The notes below the pieces were generated by a model. It saw only the letters and a list, made by a program, of their open reading frames with translations. It had not been told where the DNA came from and made no database searches. A program made the position numbers and the translations under genes. Source: Gentiana macrophylla (Eukaryota; Streptophyta; Magnoliopsida; Gentianales; Gentianaceae). Taken from it: a stretch of 64,000 bases of DNA. Position 1 is the first letter of the stretch. Every line of letters starts with the position of its first letter. This document shows, piece after piece, positions 25,984-38,550 of the stretch. The stretch covers positions 62,001 through 126,000 of the forward strand of contig JAOBSW010000544.1 in NCBI GenBank assembly GCA_026214975.1. The letters are read 5' to 3'.

Positions 25984-28900
25984 ATGGATTGTGATAATCG
26001 TGAATCTCGGAATGAGAAAAGACGAAATGCATATGCATGTATGAGTGAAGCAAAGAAGGATTTATTGCTAAAGCGTCGACGTGCTCAATATGCGGCTCGA
26101 AGAAGTACCCAAGGTAGCTTAAATGCACCTGGTACTTCAGTTGCATCCACAAGTAACATAAGTCCAATAACTAATGCATCTCACAGTTCCACTAATCTGT
26201 CAGTGCATAAAAGTCTTTCTTCCAAAGCATATGTTAATTTTGATTTTTACCCTTCTGCTAATACAAGAGCTGAGTTACGTGCACGTTATGCATGCAATAA
26301 CTATGTTTCTATAGAACCTCAGTCCAGTGCTTCCACGTTACGAGGCGGTGATCATCCATACCGCAATGCTATCCGTTTTACCATGAGCCGCCTTGCTTCA
26401 TTTGCTCGAGGAGAAATTAGATTAGCAATTACGTAAATGCCTGATGCATTATCTGACTTATTTACTGGTAGTGATCCTCAGTCAATTGCCTTTCAAAAGT
26501 ACGTAAGAACCTACAATAATAACCTAGCTTTTACTACTTTTTCTGCTCGGAAAGATAATGACTTGCTGAAAAATCAGCAAGGCATATACATCTTCAAGGT
26601 GCAGGGCAAAGTGCATCATTTCCTAAATCCACTACAAGCAAACACGAGATGCCTAGTGGTATCTGATTGTACTTCTACGATTTGAACCGAACTCGAGGAG
26701 CGTTTAAAAGCTTTTAACCGCGTTTCCCGAGATATTATGTTGAAGTTAACTAAGATTCTATCCGAGAATCCTTATCTTTGTGTTTCTACGACAACTAAGG
26801 CTTCGGATTGATGATCGATGCCAAATATTCATCGTCAATAATCCTAAACTTGATCAACGGGTGTTCAATGAACCCAGTTGCAATGATGTTGCTGGTATTA
26901 TTTGTGTTGATGATGAGGCAACTCTGAATCCACAATGTCACATTCAAATTTATTCTACGAATGCTATTCCTTACAGAATATGCCATAACTTTGGGTGCTT
27001 CGATTCGCTTCAGTATCCATTACTTTATACACGTGGTGAGGTAGGCTGGCATCACGGTATCGAAAAGCTTCCACCCAACATGCATAAGCAAAAGCGTTAT
27101 TGCACAATGCCTCTACCTGTTGTACCAACAAATCTCAGTGCTGCTGAGCAGTTGCTCTTTGAAGAAGAGCAAGGTAAAAACTAGCAGTTATAAATCCATA
27201 GTAATTTTTTCTTAGGGTCTTCTCTAATACTTTCCTCTCGTCAATTATGCAGCTATTGAATCCGGTATACGGAAACACAATGTAGTATCATGCAGACAAT
27301 ACTATTGTTACAAAATGCAGATACGTAAGGATGATAAATCAATGTTATTGCACACTGGAAGACTTTTCCAACAATACATCGTTGACATGTTTGTAAAGAT
27401 AGAAACCGCACGTTTAGAGTACTATTACAAACAACAGCGAGAAATTAGGACTGATTGCCTACAAGGATTAATAGACAGTATTGCTTCTGGAAATACCCTT
27501 GGATCTAACGTAGGAAAGAAATTTATACTTCCACCATCCTTTGTTGGAGGTCCAAGAGACATGAGAAAAAGATACATGGACGCTATGGCATTGGTACAAA
27601 GATTTGGTAAACTGACGACTTTTTCCTTACAATGACTTGTAATCCTGCATGGTGTGAAATCACTAAGTATTTGCTGCCTAATGAATTACCGCAGAATAGA
27701 CCGGATTTGCTTAGCCGAGTTTTTAAGTCAAAACTTCAACTATTGAAGAAAGATCTGCTACAAGAGAAAATCTTTGGAAATCTAGACGCCTGCGTCTACT
27801 CTATCGAATTCCAAAAACGTGGTTTACCTCACGCGCATCTTCTTCTAATAATGTCCCGAGAGTCCAAACTCTTAAATTCTGAGGCATATGATCGTTACAT
27901 AAGCGCAGAATTACCAGATCCAATACTAAATCCCGAGTTACATAACCTTGTGCTGAATCATATGATCCATGGGCCTTGTGGTTCCTGGAATCCACACAGT
28001 CCATGTATGCAAAACCATAAATGCAAAAATAGATACCCTCGAGATTTCGAAGAGGCAACGACACATGGATCTGATAGTTTCCCTCAGTATAGACGCCAAA
28101 ACAATGGTTTAACAGCTACAGTACGTCGGCATTTGATTGATAACCGATGGGTTGTGCCTTATAATCCTTATTTACTTCAGAAGTACAACTGCCACATCAA
28201 CGTTGAAATTTGCTCTACAATCAAATTAGTAAAGTACATATATAAGTACATCTACAAAGGTCCTGATAAAGTTGCTTTTCGAATGTGTGCCGCAAATGTA
28301 GAAAATGAAATTGAAGAATATCAACGTGGACGCTGGGTTGGGCCACCTGAGGCAGCGTGGCGTATCTATTCCTTTGACCTCTTTGAGATGCAACCAGCTG
28401 TAATAGCATTGCAACTACATTTACCCAATAACAACTACGTCTCTTTCGCAGTTAATCAAGATTTAAACTCCTTACTTTCAAACAATTTTGTATCAAAGAG
28501 CATGTTGACTCAATTTTTCTGCATGAACCGTTACGATGATCTCGCAAAATCTCTCGCAATTTGTTCTACAAAGACTTTCCAAAGCATTTTGTTTGGGATT
28601 ATGGAAAACGTTTCTGGAGTGTAAGGAAGAAAGGAAGAGTAATTGGTCGCATAGTATCTGCTGCCCCAAACGAAGGAGAGAGATACTATCTACGATTATT
28701 ATTGAACCATGTAAAAGCACCATGTTCATATACTGACCTACTTACATTCAATGGACAGGTGCACTCAACTTTCAGGGAAGCTGCATTAGCACGCAATCAT
28801 TATCTCATCGATTCGATCTTGATAAGTGCTTAGAAGAAGCAACATTGTATCGGATGCCTCAGACGATTCACGCCACTTGTTTGCCTCGATTCTTGTGTTC

Positions 28901-30589
28901 TGCTCACCATCAAATCCAAGATTATTGTGGGAGAAGTACCAAGAGCATCTTTGTGATAACCATAGAATACAATTCATTTTATCTCGTACTGCATACACTG
29001 CGCTGAAACGAAAAACAATGCATGAGATATCTGAGTATCTACAACACATGGGAAAGAAATAATGATTTCCAGCTAGGACTGATTTGATTTGTTGTGCAAT
29101 AATGATAGTATGAGCAAAGAAATTTCTTACGAGAGGAACGTAACAGTATCTATGGATGATATTTTGAGTGTAGATCGACTTAATCAAGAACAACGTAGAG
29201 CATATGACAGAATAATGGCCCAGGTAAATGCAGATGAACCATCATCTTATTTTATTGATGGCCCCGGGGGAACTGGGAAAACGTTTTTGTACAAAGCAAT
29301 TATGGCAACCTTAAGATCTCAAGGACACATAGTACTAGCTACAGCTACCTCCGGAGTAGCTGCTTGTATGCTACCCGGCGGTAGGACAGTAGCATTCACG
29401 CTTTTAAGTTACGGTACATGACGAAGACAATAAAATTGCAAATGTTACTAAGCAATCAAGCAATTGCCCAACTTATCGAGAAGCAAAATTGATTATTTGG
29501 GATGAAGCTCCGATGGCTCACAGAGAAGCTATAGAAGCATTTGCTGAAATGCTTAAAGATATAACTGAGGTTGATTTACCGTTTGGAAACAAGATTGTAA
29601 TCTTCGGGGGAGATTTCCGGCAGGTTCTCCCTGTAGTCTCTCGAGGAACTATGGCTGAACAACTCGATGCTAGCTTATTCCATTCTTCCTTATGGCCTTA
29701 CTTAACACAAATACGACTAACTCAAAATATGCGATCAATAGATGACCCATTCTTTGCGAAGTATTTACTGCATATAGGTAATGGTACAGAACCACAGGAT
29801 GAAAATAGAAATATTACATTACCAAAGCACATAACAATCCCTTTTACTAACGAACAACAATCACTACAAGAGCTAATTGATTTTGTATATCCAAATATAC
29901 ATCAACTAAGCAATAATTACAGTTTTCTAATGAATAGAGCACTATTAGCTCCTACAAATAGCTGTGTTGATGAAATCAACAACGTTATTTTGCAAAGAAT
30001 CAATAAAGAAGTTACAACATATATTAGCTACGACGTTACCATTGATCCAAACCACCAAGGAGAATATCAAGATTTTTTAAATTCACTAAATCCTAGCAGC
30101 CTTCCTCCACACCAACTTTTCCTGAAAGTTAATTCCCCAGTAATGTTATTGAGAAATATTAGTCCTACTGAAGGCCTATGCAACGGCACTCGAATGATTT
30201 GCAAAGAGCTTAACACAAATACTATTCTAGCAGAAATCGGAATGGGACCATATGCAGGACAAACTACATTACTCCATAAAATACCATTACAAGCATCGAA
30301 AAGTGAACGCTTTGGTGTAGCTTTCAAAAGGTACCAATTCCCAATTAGATTATGTTATGCAATGACAATTAACAAAGCTCAAGGACAAACATTAGATCGT
30401 GCAGGTATTTATCTACGTGAGCCTGTTTTCTCACACGGTCAACTTTACGTTGCATTCTCACGAGTGAGAAGTTTCAATGCACTAAAAGTACTTATAGCTC
30501 CACCTACACTAGCAGATAATTCTGACGAAACAAAAACACAGAATATAGTTTTCTCCGAAATAATTCAAAGGGCACAAGTACAACCTTAA
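25984..30589 (+). CDS. Helitron RepHel (HUH nuclease plus PIF1-type helicase), copy 3
   Basis: Exon 1 is 25984-27173, the intron 27174-27252, exon 2 27253-30589 (TAA), for about 1,500 residues overall. It has a basic N-terminal segment, then the Helitron Rep domain. The HUH dyad is at 27830-27838 (residue about 590; HAHLLL). Catalytic tyrosines lie within YIYKYIYKG at 28235-28261 (residue about 725). Walker A GPGGTGKT is at 29260-29283 (residue about 1065), Walker B-type IIWDEAPM near 29489, then GGDFRQVLPVVSRGT and the terminal motifs TINKAQGQTLDRA and AFSRVRSFNALKV. The helicase C-terminal half is open from 29489 to the stop. Premature stops at 26434 and 26683 and frameshifts near 27610, 28550 and 29060 all lie at CAG/CTG sites where copy 2 is open. 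Confidence 0.9.
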
Positions 30590-30717
30590 CCTTAGTACAC
30601 TATCAATATTATTTTGTAGAACATCAGATGTAGCTGTTTACAATAATAACAACATTTATATAACATTACGTAAACATACATAGATACATAGTTGCTTATA
30701 AACCTACTATCTGGTGC

Positions 30718-33700
30718 ATGGCTACAAATATGCAAAATCTACTCATCAACGAAATTTCGGACAGTACGAAAAATTGGAGAGTAAAAGTTGTACTTGTTGA
30801 TAAAACCAAAGTACATACCAGTCCAAACAATCGCCGAACTCGGAAAGTCGCTTCTACAAGATGCACAGTACTCTATGAGATACAACTAATAATACAATTC
30901 TCTTTTCTACTCTATATGTAATTTTATTTAGCAAAATTGGCAATCGAAAATAAGCGAGGTAACACCGTTGAAGCGATTATGTGGGATGAAACTATTGACC
31001 AGATAGATGCAAGATTGAGTCACGGTTGTACATATACTATCGGTGGAGCACAAGTGCAACAAATCAAGCCGGCTTTCGGTACATGTCTCCTGAATGCCAT
31101 ACGAATGGGTGTTCACAAATGCAACATTTATACGGCAAATAATCGATTCGACGAGACATGATTCCATACCCAAGACTACAATCATTCCCACTCTGTGACA
31201 CAAAGACCGCTTATTATGAGAACCAAAACACCAATAGGTACATATATCTATATATACCAGTCCAATGAACTACACTAAGAAACACATACTAATAAACACG
31301 AGAATTATAACTACTGTATATCAATTTCGATTTCTATACTTTTGAAATTAATTATCCTTAGATTTCTTTACCTAGACTCATGTTATTTCTCTTGTAATAT
31401 GTAATATTTAAATTTCTAATATAATGAAAGACTACGTTACTTATTTCATAATTCAACATATAATATATTGCACTCGGTTGTACTGACCTATATAATTGAA
31501 AGACACAGAGGTAGCATTAACAATGAATCAAGCAAATAAATAAGCTATATAAAATACAATGTAAACATTCTATTTAACTACATTAATAATGTGCAAAGTA
31601 CTAACTCGTATTTTATATTCTCGAGACAATATTGTTTGTAATGGTAAACATTAAAACGCCATGGGAAGTAATTGCAAATGGGAAGTCGACACCGATACAA
31701 GAAATAGTACTTGTTGATGAACGAGTAAGTACCATACATACTATGTATTCCACAGTATACATTACACCAAAATAAGCTTTCCTCTATTTCTTGATAATCA
31801 GTATAGTTAACCAGTATAGCTGATGATAAAATTTTGCTTCCACCTATCCACATCTCACGTTGTTTCTACTATCTTATGTATAGTTTCTCCGAAATACATG
31901 CATAAATGCACTTTCTGATATTACTTTACGATATATTTCTATGGTTGCTATAGAAATCCAAGAAAACCAGTGAAAACCCGGTGAAAATTTCTATGGTTGA
32001 TATATTTGAAAGTGCATTTACGCCGCGGGAAGTAATTGCAAGTAATATCTCCAATGTATTTCTATGGTTGCTATATTTTCACTGGTTTTCTTGGACATAT
32101 ATGCTCCCTTTGCTTTAATTATTGCAATCTCTCCTGTATTCTTTCAAAATATTTCTTCTATATGGTTAGTTAAAAATCTATGCACTTTCAAATTATAACG
32201 ATCACCACGGTTTCTCATACATAATTTTATAGGTGCAATTGTCTCATTTTACTTTGACATCCTTTGATTCAAAGCTTCATAGTTTTTTCTGTCTTTTGAT
32301 CCAATGTTACTCTATTAGAAATACAACATCTTATCTTCGTAATTGATTATTCATAATACTAGATTCTTTCCTGTGCATCCTTGTTCTCCCATATAGTAGT
32401 AGTTTCTTTATCTCTGTATCTCCTGTTGCATTTTTCTTGAATTCAAAATATTACCACTAACTTCTAAGGTATATCTTGTGGAACTATTCACAGTTTAAGT
32501 ACAACAATGCTAACCATGTGGGGTGACTATGTAACTAGCCCAGGACAACAACTGTATGAAAACAGACACAATATGCCTATCATTGTATGCAGGAAAGTGA
32601 CAGTCGCGAAATTCTTAGGTACATACAATAAACTCATAAGTATACATTACAATTGAAAAATATATTCTGCAACAATAACTATATGCCAATGATACAGGTG
32701 GAACACTGTCAACCGTTCCATTCTGCTACATGACAGTGGATCCTGATTTCCCACAAGTACATGAGCTAAGAAAGTGGTAAATAAAAATACAGACAACTAA
32801 AACACCTAACAAATGCTACCAAAAAATAGCTGCTAATATAATGTACCATTGTCCACAGGGTAACAAACAACTTGGATGCAATCCAACAAGCAGCTGCTAT
32901 GATTACGTCTCCGAGTAAGATACAACAGCAGAACAGAGAAACAGAAATGAAAACAAAAGCACCACAGCAAACTCAGTACAAGGTAATAATCTACAAAACT
33001 AAACTATCAATACAACACAGGTACATAATACACTAGCCTTTGAAACACAATAAATCTAACTTCAGAATAAATAGGTACGACAGATCACAGGAGCTATCAC
33101 AATTTCGGATATAAAGCAGAACATTTACTACTGCAACTGTCCAAAATGCTCCCACCTTACCATAGCTGCAGCAAATGAAGAGTTCCACTGCAATATATGC
33201 AACACCGACGAAATTGCAGTCCCTAGGTAAAATACACAAAGCCTTTAACATCTTAATCACAGATTATCAACATCAAAACTAACAAAAATATAAAATACTG
33301 AAAATACAGGTGCAAAGTAATAATTGAACTGCAAGAAGTTGGAGAAAAAATTTCTGCTACGATGTACGATGAAAATGCAGAGAAGCTGCTAGGCTACACT
33401 GCAACAAAACTGCATGACAAGAGCCCTCAGGTACATATATTCAGACAAGAGTAACGTAGAGAGTAAACAACACATACAAATCAAAAATTACATGCATCAG
33501 TAACATTAGCAGATTCTACCTAACAATCTAACTCATTCCTCTATAGAGATACAATGTCCGCTCTCGACATAAACACAAAAATGAAAGAAAAAAGAATCCG
33601 CGCAGAACTACAACCATCAACGAGGCAGTATGCAGATCAAAAAACAAGATTTACAGTCTACCAGTGGACAGAGGCAGAATCCACAACACAATGTACCTCA

Positions 33701-33912
33701 GCTGAAACACCAGAAATCAGCGGTACTCCAGGTAAACTTCTCAACCAAAATATCATACACAACAATATTACTAGACAAAAACAACAACCAAAATAACATA
33801 GAAAAGTGAACTACCACAGATAAAGGGAAGGAAAAGAACCCTTTGAAACACGTAAAGCGTAAAAGAAGATACTGGCAAAAAGATGAAGCTGCAATTTCCC
33901 CCAACTGACTGA
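30718..33912 (+). CDS. RPA70-like ssDNA-binding protein, Helitron copy 3
   Basis: Exons: 30718-30867, 30958-31237, about 31626-31724, about 32494-32618, 32698-32776, 32859-32982, 33075-33226, 33310-33430, 33547-33732 and 33820-33912. Exons 4 to 8 are the cleanest of the three copies: exon 4 reads LTMWGDYVTSPGQQLYENRH; exon 5 reads GTLSTVPFCYMTVDPDFPQV; exon 7 carries the zinc-binding pairs CNCPKC and CNIC; exon 8 carries ISATMYDENAEKLLGYTATK. Phases of exons 4-5, 5-6, 6-7, 7-8 and 8-9 agree, which supports a real spliced gene. Exons 1, 2 and 10 contain small frame disruptions, mostly at CHG sites. The basic tail ends KMKLQFPPTD. Confidence 0.85.
31905..32095. repeat. Nested inverted repeats in RPA intron 3 (copy 3)
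   Basis: TAAATGCACTTTC near 31905 pairs with GAAAGTGCATTTA near 32010, and CCAAGAAAACCAGTGAAAA near 31957 pairs with TTTTCACTGGTTTTCTTGG near 32076. TTTCTATGGTTG is also repeated three times in direct orientation. The block is present in all copies (about 7850-8050 and 19855-20050), so it is an old part of the element. It could be a small captured element or an intronic hairpin. Confidence 0.6.
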
Positions 33913-34316
33913 AAACAAAGGAGCAGGTGAGAAGGCGTAAACTTGTCATGGTTTTGAAAGTCAGACAAGAACAAAAAAGACCAAGTACATGTTTTGTATA
34001 GCATAAAAACTAAATGCAGATTTTGTGTAGCATATGAAAAAAGTGAATCTCATATGCTACTAACCAAAACAAATTGCTCTTTTGCACGATCCTTGCTATG
34101 TTTTTTGGTCCAAAGATCGTATCCTATCTAAGACTTCTCAATGTATCTATTATCTCAGACTTCTCAATGTATCTATTATATGTATCTATTGCAATTATCT
34201 ACTGCTACATAACTACAATGCATTTTTACCATATTGTGACATATAATTCAGCTAATTCTAACACTGTGTAACATCTACGAGGATCGAAAAAACTAACATT
34301 GTAACATCGAGGGGAC

Positions 34317-35023
<707 letters not shown>

Positions 35024-35031
35024 GTTGAGGA

Positions 35032-35479
35032 TAGGCGCATGAACGAGCCCGAGCCTCTGCAGAGCGCAGCGAACCCCTAGTTCTCTACTTCAGTGTGTTG
35101 AACCTTAGAAACTCGGTTTGGCTCGAAATGGCCGAGCCTTATATTTTCATTATTCGGCTCGAGTTCGGTCCGTATTTGGGGAAAAAGCTCGGCTCGGTTC
35201 GGCTCGAACATGTCGAACCGTTCGAACATGTTCGCTCGAAATGGGGTTTAAAAAAATCGAAACATGTTCGCCCGGTTTTAAAAACATTTTTTCGCTCGAA
35301 TCAGATATGAATTTATGATATCCGAGCCGAACATGTTCGAACATGTTCGGCTCGACCACCGAATATCTAATTTGTAAGGTTCGGCTCGAAGTTCGAACCC
35401 ATGAAACGAGCCCGAATCGAGCTTTTTCGAGCCGAATACTCCGGATCGAATCGAATACTTAGGTTCATTTACAGCCCTA
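35032..35479. mobile_element. Non-autonomous hAT-type element, 448 bp
   Basis: The element starts TAGGCGCATGAAC and ends GTTCATTTACAGCCCTA, imperfect terminal inverted repeats of the plant TAGGGCTGTAAATGAAC type. It is flanked by perfect 8-bp target-site duplications GTTGAGGA (35024-35031 and 35480-35487), the length expected for hAT. The interior is made of GGCTCGG, GTTCGGCTCGA and GAACATGTTCG motifs on both strands and has no transposase. The mismatch in the left TIR falls at a CTG site and could be a sequencing error. Confidence 0.85.
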
Positions 35480-35487
35480 GTTGAGGA

Positions 35488-35840
35488 TAGACCAAATGAA
35501 TGATTAAGGTACAAATCTATCATCCCTTGACATAAGTGATTAAAAGTCATCTCTCAAAATCTTAATAATAATTAAATTGGGTAGGTAACATCATAACATT
35601 ATTGAATTTGTCAACATCACAAATATAAAAACTTCATCCCACCAGGAATAGGGGAGAGATGGGCGTAGTAAAATTATTTATTATAAACTAGGTCGGGTTT
35701 AGTTTAATATCTTCTATTAGAATTAAGGATATATAGAATTTTATCGATCGATCACAACATAACCCGTCTTTGAAAAATTGTCTAATTAATGAAACCCTAA
35801 TTATACAATATTTCATCTTTTAACGATAATCCAAATAAGA
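35488..35840. other. Intergenic DNA, nothing recognised
   Basis: About 350 bp of AT-rich sequence between the hAT element and the inverted-repeat unit. There is no ORF of note and no repeat structure that I can see. Confidence 0.55.
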
Positions 35841-37106
35841 GAAATTTATAGGGGGAATTGAAAATATATACCTTTGGGTAAAAATAATTTTTTTCAGATA
35901 CCTCTATTTTTAAATCTTCTACAAAGATAACCATTAGGGACGGGTAATTTGGCATTCGGGGACGTGGTATAATGTCGCGAGGGCGGGTTATTTTTCATTG
36001 AAGTCGGACTAAAATAACACGTCCCTCAATAAAATTTCTCATCCGATCGTCTTAAAAAAAAAACCCATCCTGGATTTTTTTTATTTTTTTTTTGAGCAAT
36101 TGCCACCATACTTTGCTTCACAACTCTGTTCCTCCTCTTTTCTCTTTGTCCCTCCACTGACCGTGCAGCTCTGTTAGCTCTACGTTCCGCCGTTGGTGGC
36201 CGTTCTATGCAATGGAACCTTACTGATATCAACAAGCCTTGTTCTTGGCCCGGCGTAATTTGCTCCACAAATAATTCCTTTGTTGTAGAACTTCATCTTC
36301 CTGGAATGGGTCTTTCCGGAGTTATTCCGCCGGACACTATATCTAATCTCACCGGACTTCAAACGCTTAGTCTTGCGTTACAATTCTCTTTCGGGCCTTT
36401 CCGAATGATATTTGAGTTTAGTTAATCTTCGAATCTTTACCTTGAGAACAACCAATTTTCGGGGCTATTCGAATTTGTCTTCTCGTTGACTAATCTTGTT
36501 CGGTTAAATCTTGCTGAGAATCGATTCTCTCGGAAATATTTCGACTTCTTTTGATAATATGACTCGATTAGGGACTTTGTATTTGGAGAACAACAATTTT
36601 TAGTCGATTCTTGAGTTGAATGTACCTGGTTTGCTTCAGTTTAATGTTTCAAATAATCAGTTAAGTGGCCCAATTCCAAAAGGGATTGCAATCAAACATC
36701 CAAAAAGTGCTTTTTTAGGGAATCCTCTTTGTCGGCAGCTAACGGCGGAACGTAGAGCTAACAGAGCCTGCATCGTCGAAGCTATGTCTGAGAAAACGGT
36801 GGAGGGATAAAGAGAAAAGAGGAGGAACAGAGTTGTGAAGCAAAGTATGGTGGCAATTGCTCAAAAAAAAGATAAAAAATCCAGGATGAGTTTTTTAAGA
36901 CGGCCGGATGAAATTTTATTGCGGCGTGTTATTTTACTCGGCGACCAATGAAAAATAACTCGTCCTCGTGACATTACACCGCGTCCCGAATGTCAAATCG
37001 CTCCGTCCCATCGGCGTTTATTCTCATGAACACTTAAAAAAATATGATACAAAAAAACTATTTTTAGCCAAAGGTATATATTTCGAAATTTCGTCAAATT
37101 TATATC
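35841..37106. mobile_element. Pack-MULE-like unit with ~350-bp inverted arms
   Basis: The left arm (about 35841-36195) and right arm (about 36741-37106) are imperfect inverted copies. Both carry AAATATATACCTTTGG near the outer end, then the GTTATTTTTCATTG, CCATACTTTGCTTCACAACT and TAGCTCTACGTTCCGCCGTT blocks, the last three inverted in the right arm. They enclose 545 bp of LRR receptor-kinase coding sequence. Long inverted repeats around a gene fragment are typical of Mutator-like gene-capturing elements. No 9-bp target duplication was found, so a simple fold-back duplication remains possible. Confidence 0.6.
36085..36735 (+). pseudogene. LRR receptor-kinase ectodomain fragment (RLK902/RKL1-like)
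   Basis: Translation gives a hydrophobic leader (TILCFTTLFLLFSLCPST), the LRR N-terminal cap (DRAALLALRSAVGGRSMQW and CSWPGVIC), then leucine-rich repeats containing LHLPGMGLSGVIPP, LENNQFSG, LVRLNLAENRFS, LYLENNNF, QFNVSNNQLSGPIPKG and the end of the ectodomain SAFLGNPLC. This layout is that of the short-LRR probably inactive receptor kinases. There is no ATG in frame at the leader, no transmembrane segment and no kinase domain. Frames break near 36395, 36425, 36530 and 36600, several at CTG/CAG. The first 110 bp of coding sequence lie within the left inverted arm. It is a captured, non-functional 5' gene fragment. Confidence 0.8.
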
Positions 37107-37322
37107 CTATGATAGTCCTAAAATGATTATATGAAGTTTCATTTATTATGTCCACGTACTTCTAGGTAAGGTTCATCTCAATTAATAGCTTTAAATAATC
37201 TTTATTTCCACGTATCTCTTGAATGATAACCATTGATAATTATAAAGAATCTCTATCAAGGTGAGAGAATCAATCCATCTTCTTTCATTTTCCAAAACAC
37301 AAGCTCTGAACATATCCACAAG

Positions 37323-37513
37323 GTAAAGAGTAATGATAGGCCTTGTGATAAAAATTACACAACGATACCACAAACGTGATCTCTCGCCCGATTTTGATGG
37401 GTGGCATCACAATCAATCGACACTCATCAAAATCAAGAGTGGATGATCGTGTTGTGGCGTCAGATCCGTCATGTAATTTTATTGTCTTTATCATTATTAC
37501 TAAGTAAAGAGTA
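37323..37513. mobile_element. Small Mutator-type MITE candidate, ~171 bp
   Basis: A perfect 10-bp direct repeat GTAAAGAGTA (37323-37332 and 37504-37513) brackets 171 bp whose ends are imperfectly inverted: left ATGATAGGCC...ATAAAAATTACACAACG, right CATGTAATTTTATTGTC...TATCATTATTACTAA. A 9-10-bp duplication points to the Mutator superfamily. The ends are too degenerate to fix exactly. Confidence 0.5.
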
Positions 37514-37712
37514 AACATACACATCATGTAAATTATTATATTCATGTTAATAATGTTGGGAGTATTATGCTAATATCTTAATTATTTATTATTATGATTC
37601 AACTTTAGAGACATTAACATATAATCAAATTAATAAAATTAAAATTAAAAAAAAAACTTTTATATATACCTACAATCGTAAAAGGATCGCTTCAAGTATT
37701 CTTTGCATTTAT

Positions 37713-37739
37713 CAAAAAAAAAAAAAAAAAAAAAAAAAA
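37713..37739. repeat. Poly-A tract upstream of WAK-like gene
   Basis: About 26 As, followed by AGTATTCTTTGCATT, which also precedes the tract (37695-37711). This short direct repeat around an A-run could be the trace of a retroposon tail, or a slippage duplication. Confidence 0.5.
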
Positions 37740-37848
37740 GTATTCTTTGCATTGCACCACATTGACTGTGAGAATGATTCTTAATCTTGTCTGGCTTTGT
37801 CTATGGGGGTTGACATTTACACCGTCGGCGGTTGTATTAAGCGCAACA

Positions 37849-37914
37849 ACCACCACCACCACCACCACCGCCACCACCACCACCACCACCACCATCACCA
37901 CCACCACCACCACC
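37849..37914 (+). repeat. ACC trinucleotide repeat in WAK-like exon 1
   Basis: An almost uninterrupted ACC run (one GCC and one ATC) encodes about 20 threonines between the signal peptide and the pectin-binding module. It is expected to vary in length and to be O-glycosylated if expressed. Confidence 0.9.
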
Positions 37915-38251
37915 ACTGCTCCGGCGAACACCGCTAGCTTCACCCCACCAACAGCTAGAAACACCACATACTCCATACTCAAAGGTGCAAACATCACCAA
38001 ACCAGGTTGTTCACGTCAATGTGGAAACCTCACAGTTCCCTACCCCTTCGGAATCGGAAAAAGCTGTGCCATCGACCCTAAGTACGAGGTCACATGCAAC
38101 ACTTCTTTCCACCCGCCCAAACCCTTCTTACAATTCGTAGAAATATTTGATATATCAGATAACCAAGTACGAGCAACCAATGTTGTGGCACAGAAATGCT
38201 ATGGTCCAACTGGGCCTGTGGTTAATAAATTTGCTTGGTTCAACCTTGAAG

Positions 38252-38479
38252 GTAAGTATACTACGGGCTTAATTCTGTGTGTCACTACTTAACTGAAAAT
38301 CTCACTTACATTAATTTACAGTATCTATATATTACAACTTTGCAAACTGATGAATTTGTCTCATCATTCTCACAACGCCATCCTACATCCATCTGTATAT
38401 TTGGTTCATTCCCATTTGTTTGACCTATTTTACATGTTCATCGCCATAAAACTTATCCGCCAATCAAATTACTTGGTCA

Positions 38480-38550
<71 letters not shown>

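Noticed and set aside
37692..38000. Minus-strand ORF with a poly-valine run
   Set aside because: It is the antisense of the ACC repeat in the WAK-like exon, which has clear family similarity on the plus strand.
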